Assembly: GCA_037482215.1 (NCBI GenBank)
Contig: CP148074.1
Span: 3,968,001 to 4,032,000, forward strand
Length of the DNA stretch: 64,000 bases
Source: Pseudomonas mendocina
Lineage (GTDB): Bacteria > Pseudomonadota > Gammaproteobacteria > Pseudomonadales > Pseudomonadaceae
Reading direction: 5' to 3'
Under the pieces are notes generated by a model. It did no database searches, was not told the DNA's origin, and was given only the letters and a program-made list of their open reading frames with translations. Shown in pieces: positions 16,155 through 25,954 of this stretch (position 1 is its first letter; the number at the start of each line of letters is the position of its first letter). Made by a program: the position numbers and the translations under genes.

Positions 16155-16802
16155 ATGGTTCTGCGCTCACAGATTCTTACTGAAAAAAGCCACCTGCCCA
16201 CCCCGGAGCAGGCGCTGCCCGGCCGCGCCGATGCCATGCCTGTTCCCGAGCAGCATTACGTCAACGGCAATCCCCTGAAAGGGCCGTTCCCAGAGCATCT
16301 GCAACAGGCAGTGTTTGGCCTGGGTTGTTTCTGGGGCGCGGAGCGGCGCTTCTGGCAACAACCGGGAGTATGGACCACAGCAGTAGGCTATGCCGGTGGT
16401 TTTACGCCCAACCCGACTTATGAGGAAACCTGCTCAGGCCTGACCGGCCACACCGAGGTGGTGCTGGTGGTGTTTGATCCGCAGGTGATCAGCTATGAAG
16501 ATTTGCTCAAGCTGTTCTGGGAGGTGCACAACCCGACTCAGGGCATGCGTCAGGGCAACGACATCGGCACCCAGTACCGCTCGGCTATTTATTGCACAAC
16601 GGACGAACAACTGGCCGCCGCCGAAGCCAGCCGCGAGCAGTTCCAGCAAGCACTGGAGGCTCAAGGTTTTGGGGCGATCACCACGGAAATCCAAATGGCG
16701 CCGACCTTCTATTACGCCGAGGCTTATCACCAGCAGTATCTGGCGAAAAACCCCGGCGGCTATTGCGGTCTGCGTGGCACGGGCGTGTGCTTACCTGCCT
16801 GA
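16155..16802 (+). CDS. msrA: Peptide-methionine (S)-S-oxide reductase
   Basis: 215-residue repair enzyme that reduces methionine-S-sulfoxide. The catalytic GCFWG is at residues 57-61 (C58), and resolving cysteines lie in the tail [12 protein letters not shown]. Further family marks are [17 protein letters not shown] and [12 protein letters not shown]. The N-terminal extension of about 45 residues is usual in Pseudomonas and Escherichia MsrA. AAGGA lies about nine bases before the ATG at 16155. Confidence 0.96.
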   Translation: MVLRSQILTEKSHLPTPEQALPGRADAMPVPEQHYVNGNPLKGPFPEHLQQAVFGLGCFWGAERRFWQQPGVWTTAVGYAGGFTPNPTYEETCSGLTGHTEVVLVVFDPQVISYEDLLKLFWEVHNPTQGMRQGNDIGTQYRSAIYCTTDEQLAAAEASREQFQQALEAQGFGAITTEIQMAPTFYYAEAYHQQYLAKNPGGYCGLRGTGVCLPA

Positions 16803-16822
16803 GTCTGGAATAACGTCTGTGT

Positions 16823-16854
16823 GCCTTGACCGGCAAACTTTTGCCGGTCAAGGC
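16823..16854. terminator. Long inverted repeat after msrA, terminator-like
   Basis: Perfect 15-bp inverted repeat, GCCTTGACCGGCAAA and its complement, with only two bases between the arms, 20 bases past the msrA stop. There is no T run after it on either strand, so it may be a bidirectional RNA-end structure or a repeat element and not a classical intrinsic terminator. Confidence 0.5.
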
Positions 16855-17076
16855 AAGAGCCTCCCAGATAGCCATCTGAAAAAAGCACCCTTGTACCCAA
16901 TTAAGTGACAAGTAAGGCTTCACCACCCAACAGCGCCACTATTTTGCCTTCACATGATTGCCTTAAATCACTGTCACTCTCTTTTTTGAGCGCTTTGGCC
17001 TGTTTAATGCTTTCAAGCCATCCAGCTCATATTGAAACCAATTCGACATTGGATATCAGTTCAAAAGGAGTTTGAC

Positions 17077-17505
17077 ATGCATATCTCTGCCTTAATCAAA
17101 ACCTTCGCACCAGTATTGCTATGTGTTGCTACATCCGCTGCGTTCGCAGATGGAGCCTACGTCAGCGACAAAGTGTTAGAGACAATAAACCGCCCCAACA
17201 CTTGGTTTAGAACTGACTTTCCCATTGTTGGCCCATCCCTGCCATCCAACGCAAGGGTTAATTCAGTTAGTTGGAGGTATGACGTAGGCAGCATACCGGC
17301 TGGAGGTACATTACAGGCTCAGATTTGCCATGGAACAGCCCAAGCTTGCCATGACATTTCTACAAGCAGATCTGGCACAACAGATGTTTTCAAAAGCAAA
17401 CCGGCATCTACCCCGTTTTTTATGCAATATCGAATAAACCGAACGTCCTCTTTTCCACCCGTAAGTGGGAAAGCTGCACAAGTAATCATTAACTGGGGCC
17501 AGTGA
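17077..17505 (+). CDS. FlhE-like exported protein
   Basis: 142 residues. MHISALIKTFAPVLLCVATSAAFA is a Sec signal peptide. The mature part shows the pattern I associate with flagellar protein FlhE: GPSLPSNARVNSVSWRYDV, GGTLQAQICHG, a second Cys a few residues on, then PFFMQYRI and QVIINW at the end. FlhE is a small periplasmic protein tied to flagellar export in enterics. No flagellar gene is nearby, so a role in motility cannot be inferred from context. AAAAGGAG precedes the ATG at 17077; the upstream GTG-type extension lacks a signal peptide at its front. Confidence 0.55.
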   Translation: MHISALIKTFAPVLLCVATSAAFADGAYVSDKVLETINRPNTWFRTDFPIVGPSLPSNARVNSVSWRYDVGSIPAGGTLQAQICHGTAQACHDISTSRSGTTDVFKSKPASTPFFMQYRINRTSSFPPVSGKAAQVIINWGQ

Positions 17506-17564
17506 TCTGACGGATTGATGCTCTGGCAATCTGAAGGTAATCCCACGAGCAAGGAGATGCAGAA

Positions 17565-18107
17565 ATGGGCATTACGGATATTGGCGCATATTTAACGAGA
17601 ACCGGCACAGTTATAAGCAAGCCGAGCATAGGCACTTCAGCCACACTCAAAATTGCTAGTCCTGCTCAAGCTGGGGCATCACCGAGCATAGAAGTGTCAC
17701 TGTCCCCACAAGGGCAATTTCTGGCAAGTGGTGATCTGCCCGGTTGGATTGGCGAGCGTCTTGAATTCCTGCGCAGCGATCCGGATCAGACCTCGGCGAT
17801 GAAATGGGTGGAGTCGCTGGCCACAGGTCAGGGGGGCGGGTTGATTTCCAACGGGCCTAACTCGGACGGTGTTAACGATGTTTACTGGGCAGCAACAGGT
17901 GAACCAGTGACACCTGAAAGCAAAGCCCGAGTGGAAAGAATTAGCTTACAGATTCAGCAGGCAACCACCGCGATTTACCAAAACCTGCGGGCTGAAGGTA
18001 AATCAGCGGCGGATATATTTGCCAGTATCAGCCAGTACATGAGCACCCAGCCGAAAGACTATCTGGAGATCAATAACTGGTATCGTCCAACCTACGCTAC
18101 GGCCTAA
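17565..18107 (+). CDS. Hypothetical protein
   Basis: 180 residues, family not recognised. No signal peptide or membrane helix. The first 65 residues are rich in Ser, Thr, Ala and Gly; the rest has a Gly-rich loop (TGQGGGLISNGPNSDGVND) and a helical end (RVERISLQIQQATTAIY). AAGGAG stands eight bases upstream of the ATG. It may be co-transcribed with the FlhE-like gene 60 bases before it. An accessory gene of uncertain role. Confidence 0.65.
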   Translation: MGITDIGAYLTRTGTVISKPSIGTSATLKIASPAQAGASPSIEVSLSPQGQFLASGDLPGWIGERLEFLRSDPDQTSAMKWVESLATGQGGGLISNGPNSDGVNDVYWAATGEPVTPESKARVERISLQIQQATTAIYQNLRAEGKSAADIFASISQYMSTQPKDYLEINNWYRPTYATA

Positions 18108-18109
18108 AT

Positions 18110-19726
18110 TCAGGCTACGTCAGCAGGCTCAAACGTATGGGTTTGAGCCGCTTTCCACATGCGTGAGTAGAACTCGCCTGAGACTTCCCCGGTGAGCAAT
18201 TCACCGGGTTTCAGGAACACGTGCAGCTGCGAGTAGAGTTTGATCTCACTGGCAGACATGCGACGCACCAGGTGCTTGGCTTCGATCTGTTCCGGGTGCT
18301 GTAGGCCTGCGGCGGCAAGCATTTCGGCCAACGCCTTGAGGGTGTTGGTGTGGAAGCTGTAGACGCGCTCGGCCTTGTCCGGCACTACCAGCGCGCGCTG
18401 GCGCAGCTCATCCTGAGTGGCGACGCCGGTCGGGCATTTGTTGGTGTGGCAGGACTGGCTCTGGATGCAGCCGATGGCGAACATAAAGCCGCGCGCTGAG
18501 TTGGCCCAGTCGGCACCCAGTGCCATAACGCTGGCGAGGTCGAAGGCGCTGACGATCTTACCGCTGGCGCCAATACGAATTTTGTCGCGCAGGCCGACTC
18601 CGACCAGGGTGTTATGCACAAACAGCAGGCCTTCACGCAGGGGCACGCCGATGTGGTCGGTGAATTCCAGCGGCGCCGCGCCGGTGCCGCCTTCTTTACC
18701 GTCCACCACGATAAAGTCCGGGAGGATGCCGGTTTCCAGCATAGCCTTGGCGATGCCCATAAACTCCCACGGATGCCCCAGGCAGAACTTGAAGCCGACT
18801 GGCTTGCCATCGGACAGCTCACGCAGGCGCTGAACGAATTGCAGCAGCTCAGTGGGGTTGGAGAACTCGGAGTGGCTGGCTGGGGAAACGCAATCCTGCC
18901 CCATCGGGACGCCACGGGTGCTGGCGATTTCAGCGGTGATCTTATGCTTGGGCAGGATGCCGCCGTGGCCCGGTTTGGCGCCTTGGCTGAGTTTGATTTC
19001 GATCATCTTCACTTGCGGGTCAGCAGCTTGCTCGGCAAAGCGCTTGGGATCGAAACGGCCGTCTTCGGTACGGCAACCGAAATAACCACTGCCCAGCTCC
19101 CACACCAGATCACCACCGTTTTCACGGTGATACGGGCTGATGCTGCCTTCGCCAGTGTCGTGGTAGAAGCCGCCCATTTTCGCGCCACGGTTAAGGGCGC
19201 GGATGGCGTTGGCGCTGAGCGAGCCAAAACTCATGGCGGAGATGTTGAAGACAGAGGCCGAATACGGATGCTTGCACTGCGGGCCGCCGATGGTGATGCG
19301 GAAAGTAGCCGGATCACAATGAACAGCCGGTGCCATGGAGTGGCCAATAAACTCGAAGCCGTTCTCATAGACATCAGTCAGCGTACCGAAGGCTTTTTCC
19401 GAACTCTGCTTTTTAGCGCGGGCATATACCAGCGAGCGCTGGGCACGGGAGAACGGCAGTTGTTCTTTGTCGCTCTCGAGCAAGTATTGGCGAATTTCCG
19501 GGCGAATCGCTTCGATCATGTAGCGAAAGTGGCCAAGAATCGGATAGTTACGCAGAACAGCATGACGAGTCTGGAGCAGATCTCGCACACCCACCAAGCT
19601 CAGTACCGCTGTGATCAAGGTCACCAACCACAGCCACTCATGGCTGCCCAGAAACGGCAGGCTGAGTAGGGTGAAAATGATGCAGAAACCAAGAAAGGCA
19701 TAGCGGTTCAACAAAGAGAAACTCAT
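18110..19726 (-). CDS. FMN-binding glutamate-synthase-like protein, membrane-anchored
   Basis: 538 residues. Two hydrophobic helices (about 8-25 and 32-48) precede a domain homologous to the FMN-binding synthase domain of GltB: MSFGSLSANAIRAL, EIKLSQGAKPGHGGILP, VDGKEGGTGAAP, and a 3Fe-4S-type cysteine set CIQSQSCHTNKCPTG, which parallels [12 protein letters not shown] in the gltB gene of this window. It lacks the glutaminase domain, so it cannot be a full glutamate synthase. Substrate unknown; similar stand-alone proteins occur widely. It converges with the hypothetical gene at 18107, leaving two bases between. Confidence 0.85.
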   Translation of the reverse strand: MSFSLLNRYAFLGFCIIFTLLSLPFLGSHEWLWLVTLITAVLSLVGVRDLLQTRHAVLRNYPILGHFRYMIEAIRPEIRQYLLESDKEQLPFSRAQRSLVYARAKKQSSEKAFGTLTDVYENGFEFIGHSMAPAVHCDPATFRITIGGPQCKHPYSASVFNISAMSFGSLSANAIRALNRGAKMGGFYHDTGEGSISPYHRENGGDLVWELGSGYFGCRTEDGRFDPKRFAEQAADPQVKMIEIKLSQGAKPGHGGILPKHKITAEIASTRGVPMGQDCVSPASHSEFSNPTELLQFVQRLRELSDGKPVGFKFCLGHPWEFMGIAKAMLETGILPDFIVVDGKEGGTGAAPLEFTDHIGVPLREGLLFVHNTLVGVGLRDKIRIGASGKIVSAFDLASVMALGADWANSARGFMFAIGCIQSQSCHTNKCPTGVATQDELRQRALVVPDKAERVYSFHTNTLKALAEMLAAAGLQHPEQIEAKHLVRRMSASEIKLYSQLHVFLKPGELLTGEVSGEFYSRMWKAAQTHTFEPADVA

Positions 19727-20063
19727 ACAGACTCCTAAGTACTCGGCTCATCAGGTTTGCTCCGGCACGCAGGCCCTCCCCTTGGGCACAACGCTTGCCA
19801 CAACTTCGCTGGTTGTGGCTAATCAAACCGAAACGGTGCGCCAACAGGCTTCAGCCGGATGGCGCAACACAGCTTGGGCCTGAGTTAATGGCGTTGGTTC
19901 AACAGGAACGGCATAACATTTATGGCTGCGGGACAGTCGCCCACTCAAAGCGCGCACTGCCCACCTGAACGCAGATGCTGGGCATGGCTTATAGCGGAGC
20001 ACGCCGTCGCCGCCACAGCTGTTGGGGAAACTATAGGCAGTCTTACCTCTTTGTGCCGCCCGA
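19727..20063. other. Gene-free spacer
   Basis: 337 bases between the start of the glutamate-synthase-like gene and the end of rlmJ. Short open frames on the minus strand here have no ribosome-binding site or recognisable product. It presumably holds the promoter of the glutamate-synthase-like gene; I see no clear terminator for rlmJ. Confidence 0.5.
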
Positions 20064-20900
20064 TTACTCGGCAATCAGCCAATCGAGGCGCCAGTCGCCG
20101 TGAGTCTGCCCGAGCAGTTTGGCCAGCCATGGCAGCACTTCGCGCAGCTCATCTTCAAGGCCCCATGGTGCATTGCTGATGACCAGGCCCGAGCCATTCA
20201 GGCGCTGGGCGTCGTCAGCCGGATGCACAAACAGCTCGACGCGCAGCAGCTTGGGCGCGCTGCTTTTTTCCAGATCGCTGTAAAAGCGCTTGAGCTGGCG
20301 CAGGTCTTTGATCGGGTACCAGACAGCAACGATGGCCTGGCGCATGCGGCCAATGGCTTCGTTAAGGGACTCAACGCAGCGTTGCAGCTCATCGGCCTGC
20401 TCAAAGGGCGGGTCGATCAGCATCAGCATGCGCTTTTCACGGGTTGGCAGCAGCGCCCGAGCCACATACCAGCCCTCGCCCCGATGCACGGCCACGCGCG
20501 GGTCGCGGGCCATATTTTCTTTAAGCAAGGCGCCGTCTTCGGGGTGTTTTTCGTTCAGTTGCAGGCGGTCTTGCTCGCGGCACAGGCGCCGGGCCAGTTC
20601 TGGCGAGCCAGGGTAATGACGCAGCACGCCGTCTTTATTCATGCGGCGGACGATGTTCAGGTAATCCTGCAGGGCTGCTGGCACGTCTTCGGCCTGCCAC
20701 AGTCGGCTGATCCCTTGCAGGTATTCGCCCGTGCGGCTGGCCTGATCGCCCAATAAGTCGTACAGGCCAACGCCCGCATGGCTGTCGAGGTAGGCAAACG
20801 GCGCCTCTTTGCGCGACAGCAGGCGAATAATGCTACTAAGAACGTAGTGTTTGAGTACGTCGGCATGGTTACCGGCGTGGAAGGCGTGGCGGTAGTTCAT
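20064..20900 (-). CDS. rlmJ: 23S rRNA (adenine(2030)-N6)-methyltransferase
   Basis: 278 residues starting MNYRHAFHAGNHADVLKH, the conserved start of RlmJ (formerly YhiR). The SAM-dependent N6-adenine methylase signature is LIDPPFEQADE (DPPF). The enzyme methylates A2030 of 23S rRNA before ribosome assembly. Length is normal. It is divergent from the nitronate monooxygenase gene. Confidence 0.95.
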   Translation of the reverse strand: MNYRHAFHAGNHADVLKHYVLSSIIRLLSRKEAPFAYLDSHAGVGLYDLLGDQASRTGEYLQGISRLWQAEDVPAALQDYLNIVRRMNKDGVLRHYPGSPELARRLCREQDRLQLNEKHPEDGALLKENMARDPRVAVHRGEGWYVARALLPTREKRMLMLIDPPFEQADELQRCVESLNEAIGRMRQAIVAVWYPIKDLRQLKRFYSDLEKSSAPKLLRVELFVHPADDAQRLNGSGLVISNAPWGLEDELREVLPWLAKLLGQTHGDWRLDWLIAE

Positions 20901-21011
20901 TGGGCAGGCTCCTGTGGCCCCATAGTTTACCCGCTTGGATTAGAATTCCGCAGCCGCAACGCGCCTTCCTTCTTATTCAACCTGCACAAGCAGGGGCTGG
21001 AGTGACGACTG

Positions 21012-22055
21012 ATGAGCCTGAAAGACCTGCTGCAAATCGACATTCCATTGATCCAGGCGCCGATGGCCGGTGTGCAACTGCACGAACTGGCGGCAGCCGT
21101 TTCCAATGTGGGGGCATTGGGCTCCCTACCCTGCGCGATGCTGGATGCAACAGGGCTTGAGCAAGAGCTGATGGCACTGCACAGCAGGACCGACAAGCCA
21201 TTCAACCTCAACTTTTTCTGCCACACGCCCGCCCATGCGGACGCCGAGCGTGAGGCGCAATGGCGCGCTGCGCTGGCGCCCTACTACGCCGAACTGGGCA
21301 TCGACCCGGCGAGCATTCCCAGCGGGCCGTGGCGTCAGCCGTTCAGTACAGAGCTGGCGGAAGTGCTGGAGCGTTTTAAGCCTGCAGTGGTGAGTTTCCA
21401 CTTCGGTCTGCCTGCGCCGGAGCTGTTGCAGCGCGTCAAAGCCACCGGAGCCAAAGTGCTCAGCTCGGCAACCACGGTTGAAGAGGCGATCTGGCTCGAA
21501 CAACACGGTGCCGACGCCATCATCGCTCAGGGCCTTGAGGCCGGTGGTCATCGTGGCATGTTCCTGAGTGAGGACATCACCACCCAACTCGGCACCTTCG
21601 CCCTGCTGCCGCAAGTGGTGGCCGCCGTACAGGTGCCGGTGATTGCCGCGGGCGGCATTGCCGATGCGCAAGGCGTGCGCGCCGCGATGAGCCTCGGCGC
21701 CAGTGGAGTGCAGATCGGCACCGCTTACCTGTGCACCCCACAGGCCAGCACCAGCGCGATCCACCGTGCCGCGCTGCAAAGCCCGGCAGCACGCCATACC
21801 GCCCTGACCAATCTGTTCAGTGGCCGCCCGGCGCGCGGCATCGTCAATCGGGTGATGCGTGAGTTGGGGCCGATCAGCAAGGTGGCGCCGGGCTTCCCGC
21901 TGGCAACCGCTGCCATTACGCCGCTGCGCAGCAAAGCCGAAAGCCAGGGCAGCGGCGACTTCACCCCCTTGTGGTCAGGCCAGAACGCCAGCGGCTGTAA
22001 AGACGTTGATGCCGCGCAACTGACGCTGGAACTGGCTCAAGGCTTCACGTACTGA
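21012..22055 (+). CDS. Nitronate monooxygenase family FMN enzyme
   Basis: 347-residue TIM barrel related to 2-nitropropane dioxygenase: IDIPLIQAPMAGV at the front, SSATTVEEAIWLEQHGADAII, AQGLEAGGHRG (with the catalytic-type His), PVIAAGGIADAQGVRAAM and GASGVQIGTAYL for FMN phosphate binding. It probably oxidises nitronates such as propionate-3-nitronate with O2 in the cytoplasm. The exact substrate is not clear from sequence. It is single in its strand context, 81 bases before the acyl-CoA dehydrogenase gene. Confidence 0.88.
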   Translation: MSLKDLLQIDIPLIQAPMAGVQLHELAAAVSNVGALGSLPCAMLDATGLEQELMALHSRTDKPFNLNFFCHTPAHADAEREAQWRAALAPYYAELGIDPASIPSGPWRQPFSTELAEVLERFKPAVVSFHFGLPAPELLQRVKATGAKVLSSATTVEEAIWLEQHGADAIIAQGLEAGGHRGMFLSEDITTQLGTFALLPQVVAAVQVPVIAAGGIADAQGVRAAMSLGASGVQIGTAYLCTPQASTSAIHRAALQSPAARHTALTNLFSGRPARGIVNRVMRELGPISKVAPGFPLATAAITPLRSKAESQGSGDFTPLWSGQNASGCKDVDAAQLTLELAQGFTY

Positions 22056-22135
22056 TCGCGTATCACGCTTATTGATGATGCTGGGAGGGCTCGGCCAGTC
22101 TGTTTAGACTCCACGGATTGATTGTGGAGGAACCC

Positions 22136-23938
22136 ATGTCCGAGACCCTGCTCTGCTCACGTAACCTGGCGTTTGAACTGTACGAAGTGCTCGACGCCGA
22201 AAGCCTGACACAGCGCGAGCGTTACGCCGACCACAGCTGCGAAACCTTTGACGCGGCCCTCAGCACAGCCCGCAGCATCGCGGAAAATCTGTTTGCCCCG
22301 CACAACCGCAAAAACGATGAGCACGAGCCGCAATATGTGGACGGCGCAGCGGTGTTGATTCCGGAAGTAAAGCCTGCGGTGGACGCCTTCCTTGAGGCGG
22401 GCTTCCTCAACGCCACCCGTGACTTTGAGGTCGGTGGCATGCAGTTACCGACGTTGCTGTCACAAGCGTGCTTTGCCCATTTTCAGTCGGCCAACGCGGC
22501 CACCACGTCTTACCCGTTTTTGACCATGGGCGCGGCCAACCTGATCGAGAACTTCGGCAGCGAAGAACAAAAGCAGCGCTTTCTCCAGCCGATGATCGAG
22601 GGCCGCTTCTTCGGCACCATGGCGCTGACAGAGCCCCATGCAGGCTCGTCTCTCTCCGATATCCGTACCCGTGCTGAACCGGCAGCGGACGGCACCTACC
22701 GCCTCAAGGGCAACAAGATTTTTATCTCCGGTGGTGATCATCCGCTGTCGGAGAACATCATCCATCTGGTGTTGGCCAAGCTGCCCGATGCACCGGCAGG
22801 CGTTAAGGGCATCAGTCTGTTTATCGTGCCGAAGTTTCTGGTGAATGAAGATGGCAGCCTCGGCCCGCGCAACGACGTAACCTTGGCCGGGCTGTTCCAC
22901 AAAATGGGCTGGCGCGGCACCACCTCCACCGCGCTGAATTTCGGTGATAACGGCGAGTGCGTCGGCTATCTGGTGGGCAAGGCGCACCATGGCCTGTCTT
23001 ATATGTTCCAGATGATGAACGAAGCGCGCATTGGTGTCGGCACCGGCGCGGCGATGCTCGGTTATGCCGGCTATCTGTACTCGCTGGAGTACGCCCGCCA
23101 GCGCCCACAAGGGCGCCAGCCAGATGGCAAAGACCCGGCAGCACCGCAAATCGCGATCATCGAACACGCCGACGTGAAGCGCATGCTGCTGGCGCAGAAA
23201 GCGTATGTGGAGGGAGCGTTTGACCTGTGTCTGTATGCCGCCCGACTGTTCGACGACACACAGACCTTGCCTGAGCCCGAGCAACGCGCCAGCGCCCTGG
23301 AGCTGCTGGATTTGCTCACGCCTATCGTCAAATCCTGGCCCTCGGAGTTCTGCCTCAAGGCTAACGAGCTGGCGATCCAGATTCTCGGCGGCCACGGCTA
23401 CACCCGCGAATACCCGGTGGAGCAGTATTACCGCGACAACCGCCTCAACCCGATTCACGAAGGCACCCATGGCATCCAGTCCCTCGACCTGCTCGGGCGC
23501 AAAGTCACTCAGAACGGCGGTGCAGCGCTGAAGCAACTGGTTAAGCTGATCCAGAATTGTTGCCACCGTGCAGAAGCCTACGAATCCCTGACCGCCCTGC
23601 GTCAGCCACTGGAGCAACACCTGTCGCGCCTGAGCAACGTCACCCTGGCGCTGATCGGTGACTTAATGAGCGGCAAGATCAGGCAAGGCCTGGCCAATTC
23701 GGCGCTTTACCTGAAGGTGTTTGGCCATGCGGTGATTGCGTGGCGCTGGCTGGAGCAGGCAATTCACGCGACTGAGGGCCTCGCTAACGGCAGCCCAGCC
23801 GACGCAGACTTTTACCAAGGCAAGTTGCAGGCTGCCCGCTACTTCCTGACTTGGGAACTCCCCGCCTGCCAGCACGAACTAAGCCTGCTTGAAGCCCGTG
23901 ACGACACCTGCCTGAACATGCAAGACGGATGGTTCTGA
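22136..23938 (+). CDS. Acyl-CoA dehydrogenase with C-terminal extension
   Basis: 600-residue flavoprotein of the long acyl-CoA dehydrogenase type. Seen: FFGTMALTEPHAGSSLSDIR (substrate and flavin loop), the FAD-binding region around KMGWRGTTSTALNFGD, and QILGGHGYTREYPVEQYYRD followed by GTHGIQSLDLLGRKV. The last roughly 130 residues form the extra helical domain of this subfamily. It acts in beta-oxidation or in a related acyl-CoA desaturation. TGGAGG lies five bases before ATG 22136, which decides the start against one six codons upstream. As I recall, the same gene precedes the K+/H+ antiporter in P. aeruginosa. Confidence 0.92.
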   Translation: MSETLLCSRNLAFELYEVLDAESLTQRERYADHSCETFDAALSTARSIAENLFAPHNRKNDEHEPQYVDGAAVLIPEVKPAVDAFLEAGFLNATRDFEVGGMQLPTLLSQACFAHFQSANAATTSYPFLTMGAANLIENFGSEEQKQRFLQPMIEGRFFGTMALTEPHAGSSLSDIRTRAEPAADGTYRLKGNKIFISGGDHPLSENIIHLVLAKLPDAPAGVKGISLFIVPKFLVNEDGSLGPRNDVTLAGLFHKMGWRGTTSTALNFGDNGECVGYLVGKAHHGLSYMFQMMNEARIGVGTGAAMLGYAGYLYSLEYARQRPQGRQPDGKDPAAPQIAIIEHADVKRMLLAQKAYVEGAFDLCLYAARLFDDTQTLPEPEQRASALELLDLLTPIVKSWPSEFCLKANELAIQILGGHGYTREYPVEQYYRDNRLNPIHEGTHGIQSLDLLGRKVTQNGGAALKQLVKLIQNCCHRAEAYESLTALRQPLEQHLSRLSNVTLALIGDLMSGKIRQGLANSALYLKVFGHAVIAWRWLEQAIHATEGLANGSPADADFYQGKLQAARYFLTWELPACQHELSLLEARDDTCLNMQDGWF

Positions 23939-23943
23939 AGCTC

Positions 23944-23970
23944 GGCGGGCGCCGAATGGAGGCGCCCGCC
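23944..23970. terminator. Terminator-like hairpin after acyl-CoA dehydrogenase
   Basis: Ten-bp GC-only stem GGCGGGCGCC / GGCGCCCGCC with a seven-base loop, a few bases after the stop. No T tract follows directly. Confidence 0.55.
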
Positions 23971-24120
23971 ACTTACTTGAAACAACTGGAAAAAAACCTG
24001 TGGAAACACTCAGTTGTGTTTTTTTCCAGACGAATAAACGTCACACCGGCTAGAATCAACTGTTGCATTCGGCGCTAAACCTGTATAGCGCCAGTAGATT
24101 TTTGTCCGGGAGTAGACGAT

Positions 24121-25866
24121 TTGGATGCCAGTGCTATCAACAACCTGTTTCTGATTGGTGCACTGTTGGTTGCGCTCAGCATTCTGGTCAGCCCACTCTC
24201 GAACAAGGTCGGCGTCCCGATTCTGGTGATCTTCCTCGGTGTCGGCATGCTTGCTGGCGTCGATGGTATCGGCGGCATCGTGTTCGACGATTACTCCCTC
24301 GCCTATCTGGTCAGTAACCTTGCACTGGCAGTCATCCTGCTCGACGGCGGTATGCGCACCCGCGCCGCCACCTTCCGTGTAGCCCTTTGGCCTGCGCTAT
24401 CCCTGGCCACGCTGGGCGTGGTGTTAACCGCAGGCTTGACCGGCATTGCCGCTGCCTGGCTGTTCAACCTGTCGCTTATCGAAGGCTTGTTGATTGGCGC
24501 CATCGTTGGCTCTACCGACGCAGCCGTGGTGTTTAACCTGCTCAACGGCAAAGGCTTGAACGAGCGGGTCGGCTCGACACTGGAGATTGAATCAGGCAGT
24601 AACGACCCGATGGCGATGTTCCTCACCGTGACGCTGATCGCGATGATTGCAGCCGGTGAAAACAGCTTTAGCTTCAAGATCCTCACCAGCCTGTTTGAGC
24701 AGTTCGGCATCGGTATCGCCCTGGGTCTGGCGGGCGGCTGGCTATTGCTGCAGCTGATTAACCGCCTGAGCGTAGCCGACGGCCTCTACCCGCTGCTGGC
24801 AGTGGCGGGTGGCATCATGATTTACGCCATTTCCGGCGCAATCGGCGGTAGCGGCATCCTCGCCGTGTATGTGTGCGGTTTGGTGCTGGGCAACCGCCCA
24901 ATCCGCAACCGCCACGGCATTCTGCACATGTTCGATGGCCTGGCCTGGCTCAGCCAGATCGGCATGTTCCTGGTTCTCGGCCTGCTGCTGACGCCGAGCG
25001 AGTTGTGGCCGATTGCGGTGCCTGCACTGCTGCTGTCACTGTGGATGATTCTGTTTGCGCGGCCGCTGGCGGTGTTCATTGGCCTACTGCCGTTCAAGGG
25101 CTTCAATCTGCGCGAGCGCACCTTTATTTCCTGGATCGGCCTGCGTGGCGCGGTACCGGTCATTCTTGCGGTGTTCCCGCTGATGGCCGGCCTTGAGAAC
25201 GCCCAGCTGTTCTTCAACGTGGCGTTCTTTATTGTGCTGGTTTCCCTGCTCCTGCAAGGCACCACCCTGAGCTGGGCTGCGCGCAAAGCACGGGTTGAAG
25301 TACCGCCGATTCCGTCACCGATCTCCCGCGCCGGACTGGAGGTTCACGTGACCAGCCAGTGGGAGCTGTTTGTGTACCACCTGGGGCCGGAAAAGTGGTG
25401 CATCGGCGCCCAGCTGAGGGAGCTGAAAATGCCCGAGGGCACCCGTATCGCCGCCTTGTTCCGCAACAAAGAACTGCTGCACCCCTCGGGCAGTAGCACC
25501 TTGGAAGAAGGCGATATTCTCTGCGTAATCGGCCACGAGCGTGATTTGCCTGCGCTGGGCCAGCTGTTCAGCGAACCACCAAAACGGGCGCAAGACCTGC
25601 GCTTCTTCGGTGACTTCGTGCTTGAAGGCGATGCAGAACTGGCCGCAATCGCCGCCCTGTATGGCCTGAAGCTTAATGAAGAGGCCGAGTACAGCACCCT
25701 CGCCCGCTTCATTGCAGCAGAGATTGGTGGCGAGCCCGTAATCGGTGACCAAGTGGAATGGCAAGGCCTGACCTGGACCGTGGCCACCATGGAAGGGAAC
25801 AAGATTCGCAAGGTGGGCGTCAGATTTCCCGAAGGCAACCGCCCCGGCCCTGCTCTGATGCTCTGA
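24121..25866 (+). CDS. cvrA: Potassium/proton antiporter, CPA1 type (NhaP2/CvrA)
   Basis: 581-residue inner-membrane K+/H+ antiporter. About 12 transmembrane helices fill residues 1-395, with the transport-site helices [16 protein letters not shown] and [12 protein letters not shown] (ND motif). A cytosolic tail follows with a TrkA-C (RCK-C) domain ([19 protein letters not shown]) and a CorC-type domain ending [17 protein letters not shown]. The frame opens with TTG at 24121 (M)[12 protein letters not shown], matching NhaP2 starts; GGGAG is upstream and no ATG fits. Length is normal. Confidence 0.94.
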   Translation: MDASAINNLFLIGALLVALSILVSPLSNKVGVPILVIFLGVGMLAGVDGIGGIVFDDYSLAYLVSNLALAVILLDGGMRTRAATFRVALWPALSLATLGVVLTAGLTGIAAAWLFNLSLIEGLLIGAIVGSTDAAVVFNLLNGKGLNERVGSTLEIESGSNDPMAMFLTVTLIAMIAAGENSFSFKILTSLFEQFGIGIALGLAGGWLLLQLINRLSVADGLYPLLAVAGGIMIYAISGAIGGSGILAVYVCGLVLGNRPIRNRHGILHMFDGLAWLSQIGMFLVLGLLLTPSELWPIAVPALLLSLWMILFARPLAVFIGLLPFKGFNLRERTFISWIGLRGAVPVILAVFPLMAGLENAQLFFNVAFFIVLVSLLLQGTTLSWAARKARVEVPPIPSPISRAGLEVHVTSQWELFVYHLGPEKWCIGAQLRELKMPEGTRIAALFRNKELLHPSGSSTLEEGDILCVIGHERDLPALGQLFSEPPKRAQDLRFFGDFVLEGDAELAAIAALYGLKLNEEAEYSTLARFIAAEIGGEPVIGDQVEWQGLTWTVATMEGNKIRKVGVRFPEGNRPGPALML

Positions 25867-25888
25867 TTTACGACAACATGGCACAGAT

Positions 25889-25917
25889 AACAGGCAGCGA
25901 ATTTGTGGCTGCCTGTT
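25889..25917 (+). terminator. Terminator-like hairpin after cvrA
   Basis: Ten-bp stem AACAGGCAGC / GCTGCCTGTT with a nine-base loop, between cvrA and the mechanosensitive channel gene. Only two T close the stem. Confidence 0.55.
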
Positions 25918-25954
25918 AAACTCAGCTCACCTTTCGGGTCCTGTGATAATTGCC

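Noticed and set aside
19823..20074. Small minus-strand frame between the glutamate-synthase-like gene and rlmJ
   Set aside because: No ribosome-binding site, composition of a non-coding frame, and it overlaps the rlmJ end.
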